Origin: Alsobacter soli
GTDB lineage: Bacteria; Pseudomonadota; Alphaproteobacteria; Rhizobiales; Beijerinckiaceae
Assembly: GCA_945883115.1 (NCBI GenBank)
Contig: CAMCXA010000003.1
Coordinates: forward strand, 1 to 64,000
Direction of reading: 5' to 3'
Length of the DNA stretch: 64,000 nt
Below are positions 34,558 through 43,310 of the stretch, piece by piece. Within the stretch, counting starts at the first letter, position 1. Each line of letters begins with the position of its first letter. The notes below the pieces were generated by a model. It was given only the letters and a program-made list of their open reading frames with translations. It was not told the origin of the DNA and searched no databases. The position numbers and the translations under genes were made by a program.

Positions 34558-34860
34558 AACTATTCAAAAAAGTTACTTGAAAAGTTTGTGGCTGGCGTTT
34601 CCCTATCGAGTGCGGCTGAGTTGACGGGCATGAATGGACATACCGCGATCATGTCTTTCACTAGCTTTGAGAGATCAGCGCCATGAAGATGGTAGCTGAA
34701 GTTAACTTCTACGCCAGCCAGATTGAAGTTGGCGAGATTTGTTTTGCTGGTGCTTGAAAGGGCAGGCGAGGGAGAGATGCCGCCGGCAAAGTAGCAGCAT
34801 TCTGTGTCTTGGAGCGGGGCAGGAAGGTGGACACCTCAATCAACCCTCTAATTTCCAGCA
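34558..34860 (+). pseudogene. N-terminal remnant of an IS1595/IS1016-type transposase
   Basis: From 34558 one frame reads KKLLEKFVAGVSLSSAAELT, then TGMNGHTA, which matches the N-terminal helix-turn-helix of IS1016-type transposases. After a stop near 34684 the same frame reads ASQIEVGEICFAG, against the family VEVDESYFGG. After a shift it reads GRRGRDAAGKVAAFCVLERG and then RKVDT, against RGRGAAGKVxVFGLLKRxGKVYT. The catalytic Asp region (VDES) has mutated to VGEI. No C-terminal half follows here; that part lies at 24122-24312. Confidence 0.75.
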
Positions 34861-35105
34861 AAAACCATCGTTCTATTTCCCAACCCCGATTTCTGGGAAG
34901 CAAAGCTCAACAAAACATCACCTAAGTCATTGATTTTATTGGCGCACCAGTGGAGATGAAGTTGATAACGCTTATGTTGTTGAAATTATTATATAAATTA
35001 CATATATTTATAGAGCTAACATTGATAGCAGAAAAAAGGCTATTTGTGTCAGCCTCTCATCTTTTAGTAAATTTCAAATAATTGAGCCAAAAATTTTATC
35101 CATCA
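34861..35105. other. AT-rich intergenic DNA
   Basis: Between the transposase remnant and the end of the XRE regulator gene the sequence becomes very AT-rich, for example the run of TTATATAAATTACATATATT at 34989-35008. I see no gene. Its composition differs from the flanks and suggests acquired or decaying DNA. Confidence 0.5.
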
Positions 35106-35702
35106 TTAAGCAATAGGTGAATTGACCCAAATCACTCGAGCAATCACTTGCCCCGAGTTCCGATACCGATGGGGTATATGCGACTCAAAGAAAAATGAAT
35201 CTCCCACATTCAAAACGCGGGTTTCGCCGCGGACAGTCAATTCGATTTGCCCTTCAAGAACGAAGCCTATTTCCTCGCCATTATGTTTAAGCTCTCCACC
35301 ATTTCCGGCGCCGGGTGCGATAACATGCACATTTGCGTTCAGAATTCGGCCACGCGAAAAGGGTATCAAGCGTTCTAGTGTTAGTCCGCCATTCTCGCCA
35401 TCTTGCAGATGCATCAACGGGCGGGACCCATTCGTGAAAATCATCAACCCGGCCTCTTCGGGTGTATCAATTAGCTCCGCCACCGATATATCGAGCACCG
35501 AGGCAATTCGATGCAACATATGTAAGGAAGGAATGATGCTGCTCGTTTCAACTTTCGACAACATGCTTTCGCTGCACGGCACAAGGCGTGCAACATCCGA
35601 AAGTCGTAATTTCTTTATCCGCCGGATATGTCGGAGGCGAACGCCAATTTTCTCAAAATCCAACCAACCCGTTCCTTTTTGTTGAATTGCTTCTACTGTC
35701 AA
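35106..35702 (-). CDS. XRE family regulator with C-terminal cupin domain
   Basis: A 198-residue regulator. An XRE helix-turn-helix lies at about residues 20-75 (RLRHIRRIKKLRLSDVARLV, SESMLSKVET). A cupin domain lies at about 115-195, with HNGEEIGFVLEGQIEL and GDSFFFESHIPHRY containing likely metal-ligand residues. This class usually senses a small metabolite and controls adjacent amine or amino-acid catabolism. The start is a TTG at 35702, or a second TTG at 35663 after AAAGGA; there is no ATG early enough. It is divergent from the peptide ABC operon, and a palindrome lies between. Confidence 0.85.
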   Translation of the reverse strand: MTVEAIQQKGTGWLDFEKIGVRLRHIRRIKKLRLSDVARLVPCSESMLSKVETSSIIPSLHMLHRIASVLDISVAELIDTPEEAGLMIFTNGSRPLMHLQDGENGGLTLERLIPFSRGRILNANVHVIAPGAGNGGELKHNGEEIGFVLEGQIELTVRGETRVLNVGDSFFFESHIPHRYRNSGQVIARVIWVNSPIA

Positions 35703-35835
35703 GCTCAGAACATGGCCTTTTCAAGGACACTTGATTGCCGTTCACGAAAAGATAAAAATTGATTTTCTGCGTAAAACGATATCAAGTTTTTGAAATATAA
35801 ACATTTTTCTCCTAAAAATGAAACAGGGGCATTGA

Positions 35836-35864
35836 TTGACAGCTTTTCGTTCCTCGAATATTCT
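35836..35864 (+). promoter_or_regulatory. sigma-70-type promoter of the peptide ABC operon
   Basis: TTGACA at 35836-35841 and TATTCT at 35859-35864 are separated by exactly 17 bp. The expected start is near 35871, next to the palindromic operator at 35873. Confidence 0.6.
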
Positions 35865-35872
35865 TTCCTGTA

Positions 35873-35889
35873 AATCAAGTGACTTGATT
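35873..35889. promoter_or_regulatory. palindromic operator for the XRE-cupin regulator
   Basis: AATCAAGTGACTTGATT is a perfect palindrome around a central G. It lies at the predicted transcription start of the ABC operon. A half-site ACTTGATT recurs at 35729-35736, just upstream of the regulator start, and ATCAAGT at 35781-35787. The arrangement suggests repression of the operon and autoregulation. Confidence 0.6.
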
Positions 35890-35979
35890 GGTCAAAATTA
35901 GAAAATAAACGCTGAAGTCATGGAAACTCACACCGACGATCTGTTCTAAAGAAATATGAAAACAAACATGGGGGTACGG

Positions 35980-37578
35980 ATGTCAACAACAGAAAAAAAT
36001 AGCACGGGTGCGATGGCAGTGAGCCGTCGACATTTTCTCTCAGGAACGGCCGCTGCTGCAATGATTGCCGCGACGGCGGGTGTGATGGTTGACGGATTTT
36101 CGTCGGCTGCCTTCGCTGCACCGAAGCGTGGTGGTATTTTGAAGGCTGCATTTTCGGCCGATCCGGCAGGATTTGATCCCGTTCGTGGTCCAAGCGGCAT
36201 GTCGCATGTGGTCATTGAACAGGTCTACTCCACACTCATGGCGCTTGATGCGGATGCAAAACCTTATCCTGAGCTTGCTGAAAGCTTCCAGGTCAGTGAT
36301 GACGGATTGCAGTATACGTTCAAGCTTCGCGCTGGTGTTACCTTCCACAACGGCGATGAGTTGACTGCGGAAGACGTAAAATTTTCATTTGATCGTCTCC
36401 GCGCGAAAGACTCCGGCTATTCCTACACGGCGCAAGTTGAAACCATTGACACGGTCGATGTTGTTGACAAGCTTACCGTCCGTTTCAAGCTAACGAAGCG
36501 GACCGGCCCGTTCCTTGTATACATGGCGTTCCCGGGCAGCTCGATTGTTCCAAAAAAGCTGGTTGAGTCAGGCTATGATCTAAACGCAAAGCCAGTTGGT
36601 TCGGGCCCCTTTAAATTTGTGAGCTATGAGCCGCGCTCGGTGATCAAGTTTGATCGGAACGAGAAATATTTCCAAGAAGGCAAGCCATATTTTGACGCGA
36701 TGGAATATCGGATCATCCCTGATATTACAGCGCTGACCAATGCGGTGGCTTCGGGAGAAGTGAACTTCTCGAATGAAATTCCGCCGAAAGACTGGGCGTC
36801 GATGAAGACAAACGCCGAGCTCAAGTCCCAGACCCTTGAGGGCTCGCGCTACTACTGGCTAATCCCGAACAATACGACGAAGCCACTCGATAATCCGAAG
36901 GTCCGTCAAGCCATTGGTTTGGCGATTGATCGCTCGGCACTTGTCGCTGGCGCGTTCTTCGGTCAGGCGACGGCCATCCGTGGTGGCGTTATTCCTGAAT
37001 GGAACTGGGGCTATGCAGATATCAAGTTCTTCGGCGAAAAGGGCGAAGTTGCCAAGGCGAAGGCCTTGCTCGCAGAAGCCGGGTTTCCGAATGGCTTTGA
37101 AACCAGCATGACGATGGCGTCATCCTTCCCTCCGATGATGGGCATGGCGCCAATCATTCAGGCGAACCTTGCCGCAATCGGTATCAAGGCAAAGATCAAC
37201 AGCATGGAAATCCCGCGCTATTGGGATGAGATCTGGGGTCCAAGCAAGTTTGACATGACGGCCATGTATTGGTTGAGCCCGCTTGCTGATCCAGACGATT
37301 TCGTCACAAATAACTACAAGCGCGGCATGGCCGTCAACGTTCAGAAAAGCGGGTCGGCGGAACTCGACGCCATTCTTGATGAGGCTAAGCAGGCTCCTTC
37401 GCAGGATGCCCGTAAGGCGATCTATAAGAAGATGCAGGAAATGTCGCTTGAGGAAATGGGCATTGTCCCACTGGTCAACGGTCATCTGTTGATTGCGCAT
37501 TCCAATAAGCTTCAGGGCTATGTGCCAATGCGCACGGGCTTCCTGAAGACACTTAAGGATGCCTGGTTCGAGGGATAA
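35980..37578 (+). CDS. peptide/nickel-type ABC transporter substrate-binding protein, Tat-exported
   Basis: A binding protein of about 532 residues in the SBP_bac_5 (DppA/OppA) family. A twin-arginine motif SRRHFLSG is followed by a hydrophobic Ala-rich stretch and a site near AFAA. The mature part has GFDPVRGPSG, LAESFQVSDDGLQYTFKLR and NNTTKPLDNPKVRQAIGLAI, all typical. I prefer ATG 35980, which follows GGGGG; ATG 35956 is also possible. It is the first gene of an operon with two permeases, two ATPases, a DUF1028 protein and an M20 hydrolase, so the ligand is probably a peptide or N-acylated amino acid. Confidence 0.88.
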   Translation: MSTTEKNSTGAMAVSRRHFLSGTAAAAMIAATAGVMVDGFSSAAFAAPKRGGILKAAFSADPAGFDPVRGPSGMSHVVIEQVYSTLMALDADAKPYPELAESFQVSDDGLQYTFKLRAGVTFHNGDELTAEDVKFSFDRLRAKDSGYSYTAQVETIDTVDVVDKLTVRFKLTKRTGPFLVYMAFPGSSIVPKKLVESGYDLNAKPVGSGPFKFVSYEPRSVIKFDRNEKYFQEGKPYFDAMEYRIIPDITALTNAVASGEVNFSNEIPPKDWASMKTNAELKSQTLEGSRYYWLIPNNTTKPLDNPKVRQAIGLAIDRSALVAGAFFGQATAIRGGVIPEWNWGYADIKFFGEKGEVAKAKALLAEAGFPNGFETSMTMASSFPPMMGMAPIIQANLAAIGIKAKINSMEIPRYWDEIWGPSKFDMTAMYWLSPLADPDDFVTNNYKRGMAVNVQKSGSAELDAILDEAKQAPSQDARKAIYKKMQEMSLEEMGIVPLVNGHLLIAHSNKLQGYVPMRTGFLKTLKDAWFEG

Positions 37579-37606
37579 TATCTGTCTCGATTGACGAATA
37601 TGGACA

Positions 37607-37639
37607 CTGCGCCCGTGCCGTATCATGGTTCGGGCGCAG
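37607..37639 (+). terminator. intercistronic hairpin after the binding-protein gene
   Basis: CTGCGCCCG (37607-37615) and CGGGCGCAG (37631-37639) form nine perfect pairs around a 15-nt loop, followed by CCATTTT. The T-run is short, so it may act as a weak terminator or as a 3'-stabilising structure for the binding-protein mRNA. Confidence 0.55.
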
Positions 37640-37670
37640 CCATTTTGGCCAGACTTTGGATTGAGTTCTC

Positions 37671-38621
37671 ATGTTGAGGCTGATTTTTACAAGGCTAGCT
37701 TTGTTTGTTCCAACGCTGTTTGCCGCGTCGGTCATTCTTTTTATTGTGATCAATGTGGTCCCGGGATCTGCTGCTCGCTCGGCGCTTGGTGTCGATGCGA
37801 CGCCACAAGCGATCATGCGCTTTGAGGCCTTGAACGGGCTCGATCGCCCCCTTGCTGTTCAGTATACGGAGTGGTTAGGAAAAGCACTCCGTGGTGACTT
37901 GGGTACCTCGTTCCAAAACCGTGTCGCCGTTGCACCCGACATCTTGAAGCGCCTTCCCGTCACCCTTGAGCTTGCCGTCCTCGCCTTCTTGATTGCAAAT
38001 CTGATTGCACTCCCACTCGGAGCAATTGCTGCATTCAGGCATCGAAAGGCGGCGGATGTTATCATCAGCGCATTGGCGACGATCCTCGGCGCTATTCCAA
38101 ATTTCTGGCTCGCGACATTGTTCGTATTGTTGTTCTCTCTGACATGGCCGATCCTGCCAGCAGGAGGATACACACCCTTCTTCGAAAACCCTACGCGCAA
38201 CATTGTACAGATGATCTTGCCGTCATTGTCATTGGGGCTCGTCTCATCATCACTACTCCTGCGGATCATGCGCACGACCATGTTGGAAGTTCTGAATTCT
38301 GCCTATATCCGCACAGCCCATGCCAAAGGCGCCCCCGAAAGCGTCGTCTTGAGGCGGCATGCACTCCGCAACGCACTGATCCCGTTTTTTACTGTCGGCG
38401 CCGTGGAATTTGGCTTTCTTTTTGGCGGCGTTGTTGTCATCGAGGATATTTTTCGGCTTCCCGGGATTGGCTCGCTGGTTCTTGTTGGTATAATCAATCG
38501 GGACTACCCCGTTCTGCTTGGTGCATCGCTGGTGATTACGGTTGTCGTGCTCTCTGCCAACATGATTGTCGACACGATCGCGATGATGCTTGATCCCCGT
38601 CACACCCGCGGGGGAGCATAA
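37671..38621 (+). CDS. peptide-type ABC transporter permease (DppB-like)
   Basis: A 316-residue inner-membrane permease. It has the DppB/OppB N-terminus (VILFIVINVVPGSAARSALG) and the coupling loop RTAHAKGAPESVVLRRHALR. It pairs with the DppC-like permease whose start lies 5 bp after its stop. Confidence 0.9.
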   Translation: MLRLIFTRLALFVPTLFAASVILFIVINVVPGSAARSALGVDATPQAIMRFEALNGLDRPLAVQYTEWLGKALRGDLGTSFQNRVAVAPDILKRLPVTLELAVLAFLIANLIALPLGAIAAFRHRKAADVIISALATILGAIPNFWLATLFVLLFSLTWPILPAGGYTPFFENPTRNIVQMILPSLSLGLVSSSLLLRIMRTTMLEVLNSAYIRTAHAKGAPESVVLRRHALRNALIPFFTVGAVEFGFLFGGVVVIEDIFRLPGIGSLVLVGIINRDYPVLLGASLVITVVVLSANMIVDTIAMMLDPRHTRGGA

Positions 38622-38625
38622 TAAA

Positions 38626-39459
38626 ATGACGCTATTTTCGGGCTTCAGCTGGATACGGCACGGATTATTGCTTCTCGGTGTGATCCTCGTGGGACTAGTT
38701 GTCTTTTGTGCGGTGGCCGCATCGATCATCGCGCCTTATTCACCCTTCGATCTTGATGTCACTTTGATGTTGCAAGCGCCGTCTGCCGAACACTGGCTTG
38801 GAACCGATGAGTTAGGCCGCGATGTTCTTTCACGAACGATTTATGCAGCGCAGATTTCGGTTGAAGTTGCGCTCGTCGCGGTTGGCGTGGGTGTTATCGG
38901 AGGCACTGTCATTGGCGTTCTGGCCGCCTATTTCGGTGGCTTTGTCGATATAATCCTGATGCGCTTGATGGAACTCCTCTTCTCATTTCCGGCCATTCTT
39001 CTGGCAATCGTGTTAATGGCGAGCCTCGGAACCAGCATTCTGAATGCAATGATTGCGATAGGCATTATTTTTATTCCCGGATTCGCAAGACTTGCCCGTG
39101 CCACGACAATCGAGGCCATGCAGCAGCAATATATTGAAGCAGCGCGTGCCATAGGCATGAGCCATCTCCGGATTCTCGTGCGTGAAATTCTGCCGAATGT
39201 CGTGACACCACTTCTTGTCGAGGCGGCAGTTGCGTTCGCCTATGCGGTTCTGCTCGAGTCAGCTTTGAGCTTTTTGGGGCTCGGTGCCCAGCCTCCCGAT
39301 CCCTCTTGGGGCAATATGCTGAACACGGGGCGAGGGTTTATGGCCCAAGCGCCTTGGCTCAGTATTGTTCCGGGAATGGCACTCTTTCTATGCGTACTTG
39401 GCTTTAATCTGCTTGGTGACGGTTTGCGCGATATGCTCGATCCGCATTTGAGGGACTGA
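38626..39459 (+). CDS. peptide-type ABC transporter permease (DppC-like)
   Basis: A 277-residue permease with the DppC features HWLGTDELGRDVLSRTIYA and the loop YIEAARAIGMSHLRILVREI. The frame is open from 38590, overlapping dppB, but ATG 38626 follows GGGGGAG and starts a normal N-terminus. Confidence 0.9.
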   Translation: MTLFSGFSWIRHGLLLLGVILVGLVVFCAVAASIIAPYSPFDLDVTLMLQAPSAEHWLGTDELGRDVLSRTIYAAQISVEVALVAVGVGVIGGTVIGVLAAYFGGFVDIILMRLMELLFSFPAILLAIVLMASLGTSILNAMIAIGIIFIPGFARLARATTIEAMQQQYIEAARAIGMSHLRILVREILPNVVTPLLVEAAVAFAYAVLLESALSFLGLGAQPPDPSWGNMLNTGRGFMAQAPWLSIVPGMALFLCVLGFNLLGDGLRDMLDPHLRD

Positions 39460-39460
39460 C

Positions 39461-40462
39461 ATGTCACAGCCCAAACAACCGTTCGACGGTCTCACCCTTG
39501 ACATCAAGCATCTCTCAATCGCCTTTCAAACGCGACAAGGTAGTGTCACGGTTGTCGATGATATTTCATTAAACATTGGCAAAGGTGAAATCGTCGGCGT
39601 GATTGGTGAGTCCGGCAGCGGGAAAACGATCGCATCATTGGCAGTGCTCGGTATGCTGCCGCGGGGCGCGCGCGTTCTGGAGGGCACCGTGCATTTGTCG
39701 GGCGACTCTTTGCTCGACCAGCCTGAAAGCTATCAGCGGGCTATTCGCGGTGACCGAGTAGCGCTTATTCCACAAGACGCTTTGCGCGCCCTCAATCCAA
39801 CATTGCAAGTGGGACTGCAGGTTGGAGAACCACTTACCCTGCACCGGGGCATCTCCTGGACAACGGCGCGGAAAAAGGCGGTTGAATTGCTGCGATCTGT
39901 CGAGCTGCGTGACCCCGAGCAACGCGCGGATGAATATCCCCACCAATTCTCCGGTGGCATGCAACAGCGCGCTATGATTGCGATGGGGCTCTCAACAGAG
40001 CCGGAATTGCTGATCGCGGATGAACCGACTACTGCGCTTGATGTAACGGTGCAAGCCCAAGTGCTCGATCTCTTGCGCAATATCCGGGATACGCACGGCA
40101 CATCTATTCTGTTTATCACCCACGATCTCGGTGTCGTCGCCACGCTGTGTGATCGCGTTTATGTGATGTATTCTGGCGCTATCGTCGAGGAGGGGCCGGT
40201 TGAGCAGATCTTTTCAAACCCGTCTCATCCCTATACGCGCGGACTTCTGGATGCGACGCCACGGGTGCATGGCACCTTGACAGGACTTAAGCCCATTCCC
40301 GGACAAATTCCTCTACCCGATGCCCGACCCGTGGGCTGTCGTTTCTCGGACCGTTGCGCATTCGCTGGGGCTGAATGTCGACAAACGCCGCCGGCGGTCA
40401 CCGTACAAGAGGGCCATGTCGCCTATTGCGTGAAGGCCTTAGAGTTGGAGCTGGAGGCATGA
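39461..40462 (+). CDS. peptide-type ABC transporter ATP-binding protein (DppD-like)
   Basis: A 333-residue ATPase. Walker A is GESGSGKT, the signature QFSGGMQQRAMIAM, Walker B LLIADEPTTALD, and the H-loop FITHDLG. The C-terminal oligopeptide/dipeptide domain has the cysteine pattern GCRFSDRCAFAGAEC that can bind an Fe-S cluster. It starts 1 bp after dppC and overlaps the next ATPase by 4 bp. Confidence 0.9.
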   Translation: MSQPKQPFDGLTLDIKHLSIAFQTRQGSVTVVDDISLNIGKGEIVGVIGESGSGKTIASLAVLGMLPRGARVLEGTVHLSGDSLLDQPESYQRAIRGDRVALIPQDALRALNPTLQVGLQVGEPLTLHRGISWTTARKKAVELLRSVELRDPEQRADEYPHQFSGGMQQRAMIAMGLSTEPELLIADEPTTALDVTVQAQVLDLLRNIRDTHGTSILFITHDLGVVATLCDRVYVMYSGAIVEEGPVEQIFSNPSHPYTRGLLDATPRVHGTLTGLKPIPGQIPLPDARPVGCRFSDRCAFAGAECRQTPPAVTVQEGHVAYCVKALELELEA

Positions 40463-41286
40463 GTACCCCGCTTCTCGAAGTCCGCAGCGCATCCAAGCAG
40501 TTCTCGATCGGCTCCCACTGGTTTGGCGGTACACATTTTACGGCCGTTGATACAGTCTCATTAAGCCTGATGCCGGGTGAAACCCTTGGTATTGTGGGTG
40601 AATCGGGCTCCGGAAAATCGACACTGCTCCGCATGATCCTTCGGTTGGTGCGTCCTACCAACGGCAATATCATGTTTGAGGGAAAAGACATTTGGCAATC
40701 TTCAGGCAGTGAGCTTCTCGCTGTACGCCGCCGCATGCAGGCGGTTTTTCAAGACCCCGCATCTTCTTTTAATCCAAGACAGAGTATCGGCACCGTGCTT
40801 GCAGCACCTCTCGAAGTGCACAACATCGGAGACACCAAAAGCCGTATGGCAAAGGTTGCAGAAACACTGGAATTGGTTGGCTTGCCGCCGAGCTACATGA
40901 CGCGACATCCACATCAATTATCGGGCGGTCAACGCCAGCGGGTTGCTATTGCACGTGCCATCATCCTGCGTCCGTCTTTGCTTCTCGCCGACGAACCCAC
41001 ATCAGCGCTTGATGTTTCCGTGCAGGCCCAAATTCTTGCCCTGTTGCAGACGATTAATCGTGAGCTCGGCCTTGCATGCGTTTTTGTGAGCCATAATCTT
41101 GGCGTTGTCCGCACCATCGCTGATCGGGTCGCCGTTATGCGCCGAGGCGAGATTGTGGAGACAGGTAAAACGCAGACGGTTTTCGAGTCGCCGCAACATC
41201 CCTATACACAAGCGCTGCTTGCAGCCATCCCTGATCCGTCACGTATCCGTTCCGGAAAATCTTTGTCTTCGTCAGACCAGCCCTGA
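40459..41286 (+). CDS. peptide-type ABC transporter ATP-binding protein (DppF-like)
   Basis: A 275-residue ATPase: Walker A GESGSGKST, Q-loop AVFQDPASSFNPR, signature QLSGGQRQRVAIA, Walker B LLLADEPTSALD, H-loop VSHNLG. It lacks the C-terminal cysteine-rich domain of its partner. The frame is open from 40375 within the previous gene, but ATG 40459 forms the usual ATGA overlap and gives the correct N-terminus. Confidence 0.9.
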   Translation: MSTPLLEVRSASKQFSIGSHWFGGTHFTAVDTVSLSLMPGETLGIVGESGSGKSTLLRMILRLVRPTNGNIMFEGKDIWQSSGSELLAVRRRMQAVFQDPASSFNPRQSIGTVLAAPLEVHNIGDTKSRMAKVAETLELVGLPPSYMTRHPHQLSGGQRQRVAIARAIILRPSLLLADEPTSALDVSVQAQILALLQTINRELGLACVFVSHNLGVVRTIADRVAVMRRGEIVETGKTQTVFESPQHPYTQALLAAIPDPSRIRSGKSLSSSDQP

Positions 41287-41297
41287 GGAGTTCAGCA

Positions 41298-42038
41298 ATG
41301 CTTGAGGTCAATACGTTCTCGATATCTGCTCGTTGCAGTCGCACTGGAATGCTCGGCGTCGCTGTTTCAACGGCAGTCCCCGGCGTTGGCGGCATTTGCC
41401 CGTTCGTCAAACCCGGTGTCGGCGCAATCTCAACGCAGTCTTGGGTCAATCCCTATCTTGGTATTGACGGGCTGAAACTGCTTGAACAGGGTAAAACAGC
41501 CCAGCAGACACTCGATATACTGATTAAGGATGATCCGGGACGCGACGTTCGACAACTCGGCATTGTAGATGCCAACGGCACCAGTGCAGCCTGGACAGGT
41601 TCCCACTGCACGGAATGGAATGGCCACATCACGGGCACGGATTTCTCGGTACAAGGCAATATGCTTGTTGGTGCACGGACGATTGAGGCTATGGCGGAAA
41701 CCTTCCAAGGCACTTCGTCGCTTACTCTACCCGAGCGCCTCATAGCCGTTCTTGAAGCGGGGCAATCCGCCGGTGGAGACAAACGTGGTCGCCAATCCGC
41801 GGCCCTATTGGTCTATAAGGTAGAGGAGTTTCCTTATCTCAGTCTTCGCGTCGATGAGCACGCACATCCGGTCGCCGAATTACGACGTGTCTTTGAAATT
41901 GCGCGGCATCAATTGCTACCCTTCGTTGATGGTATGCCCTCGCGGCGCGATCCACTTGGTGGATTGCCGAAAGAAGTCACTGATATGCTGATGACACCTC
42001 CGCCCGATCGTCCAGGCGGCGGCGGGTCGGGGCTTTGA
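41298..42038 (+). CDS. DUF1028 family protein (Ntn-hydrolase-like fold)
   Basis: A 246-residue protein with the DUF1028 pattern: FSISARCSRTGMLGVAVST, GGICPFVKPGVGAISTQ and DANGTSAAWTGSHCTEWNGH, then QGNMLVG. The family has an Ntn-hydrolase-like fold; its activity is not established, though it is often found with amino-acid or peptide catabolic genes. GAGGAG precedes the ATG. It lies between the transporter and an M20 deacylase, so it may act on the imported peptide or acyl amino acid. Confidence 0.85.
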   Translation: MLEVNTFSISARCSRTGMLGVAVSTAVPGVGGICPFVKPGVGAISTQSWVNPYLGIDGLKLLEQGKTAQQTLDILIKDDPGRDVRQLGIVDANGTSAAWTGSHCTEWNGHITGTDFSVQGNMLVGARTIEAMAETFQGTSSLTLPERLIAVLEAGQSAGGDKRGRQSAALLVYKVEEFPYLSLRVDEHAHPVAELRRVFEIARHQLLPFVDGMPSRRDPLGGLPKEVTDMLMTPPPDRPGGGGSGL

Positions 42039-42040
42039 TT

Positions 42041-43213
42041 ATGGTTGGTCAAAAAACGCCATCCACCGAGAGTGTCTCTATATTGCGAGATCTTGTTGCA
42101 TTTGACACAACAAGCCGCAATTCCAATATGCCGTTGATTGAGTATGTGCGCGACTATCTCCAACGCTATGGTGTCACTTCACACTTGGTCAATACAGCAG
42201 ACGGAACGAAAGCTAATCTCTGGGCCAGCATAGGGCCTCATGATGTTCCTGGGGTCATTCTCTCGGGTCACACGGACGTTGTTCCTGTTGATGGACAGAA
42301 CTGGACAACAGATCCGTTTACGCTGACCGAGAAGGATGGAAAACTCTTCGGTCGTGGAACATGCGATATGAAGGGTTTTCTTGCGGTCGTGCTCGCAGCC
42401 GTTCCAAAGCTTGTTTCGTCAAACCTACGGATACCCGTTCGCATCGCGTTTTCGCATGATGAGGAAATCGGCTGCATCGGTGTCAAAAGCTTGGTCGAAT
42501 GGCTGAAAAGCCAGCCAGTTCGGGATGAATTGTGCATTGTTGGCGAGCCAACCGACATGCGGCCGGTTCTTGGACATAAAGGAGGTCGCGCCTATCGCGT
42601 GTATATTGAAGGGCGCGAAGCTCATTCGAGTCTCGCACCGCATGCGGTGAACGCCATCGATGCGGCAGCAGAGCTCATCATTTTTCTAAAGCAAATTTCG
42701 CAGGAAATGCGGAATGGCCCCAGCGATCCGGATTATGACGTCCCACACGGCACGTTAAGCGTTGGCCTGATCAAGGGCGGCTCGGCAATCAATATTGTCC
42801 CGAAATCCTGTGAGTTTGTTTTTGAATATCGCCACCTTGTTGGATTTGATGCACAAGGATTGGCAGAGCGCGTGTTCCGTTTTGCGAATGAAACCATTTT
42901 GCCGCCCATGCAAGCCTTAGCACCCGAATCCTCGATCCGCTTTGAGGAAATTTATTCGTATCCCTCGCTTGCCATTGATCCCGGGCATGAAGCTGTCAGT
43001 AGGGTAAAAGCCATTGCTGCGCGTAATGATGATGGCAAAGTCGCTTACGGGACTGAGGGCGGCTATTTCATGAATAATCTCGGCATTCCGACTGTCGTTT
43101 GTGGTCCAGGTTCAATCACGCAGGCACATACGCCCGATGAATTCGTTTTTTTAAATCAACTTGCCCTGTCGGAGGCATTTATCGATCGACTCATTAAAAG
43201 CATCACACCTTGA
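42041..43213 (+). CDS. M20 family metallohydrolase, acetylornithine deacetylase-like
   Basis: A 390-residue M20 enzyme resembling ArgE. Metal and catalytic residues are visible in LSGHTDVVPVDG, GRGTCDMKGF, SHDEEIGCIG, and EPTDMRPVLGHKGG, with AHTPDE near the C-terminus. It would remove an acyl group from an N-acyl amino acid in the cytoplasm. ATG 42041 comes 3 nt after the DUF1028 stop; TTG 42035 is an in-frame alternative. It is the last gene of the peptide-transport operon. Its position argues for a catabolic role rather than arginine biosynthesis. Confidence 0.88.
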   Translation: MVGQKTPSTESVSILRDLVAFDTTSRNSNMPLIEYVRDYLQRYGVTSHLVNTADGTKANLWASIGPHDVPGVILSGHTDVVPVDGQNWTTDPFTLTEKDGKLFGRGTCDMKGFLAVVLAAVPKLVSSNLRIPVRIAFSHDEEIGCIGVKSLVEWLKSQPVRDELCIVGEPTDMRPVLGHKGGRAYRVYIEGREAHSSLAPHAVNAIDAAAELIIFLKQISQEMRNGPSDPDYDVPHGTLSVGLIKGGSAINIVPKSCEFVFEYRHLVGFDAQGLAERVFRFANETILPPMQALAPESSIRFEEIYSYPSLAIDPGHEAVSRVKAIAARNDDGKVAYGTEGGYFMNNLGIPTVVCGPGSITQAHTPDEFVFLNQLALSEAFIDRLIKSITP

Positions 43214-43310
43214 ACGGACGAAACCGCTAGAAAGTTAAGTCCAAACTTTCAAATCTCAATGTTTCTTTCAAGTGGCAAGCGCGAAGGGTGTTAGACCATA
43301 AAGCCGAGGT

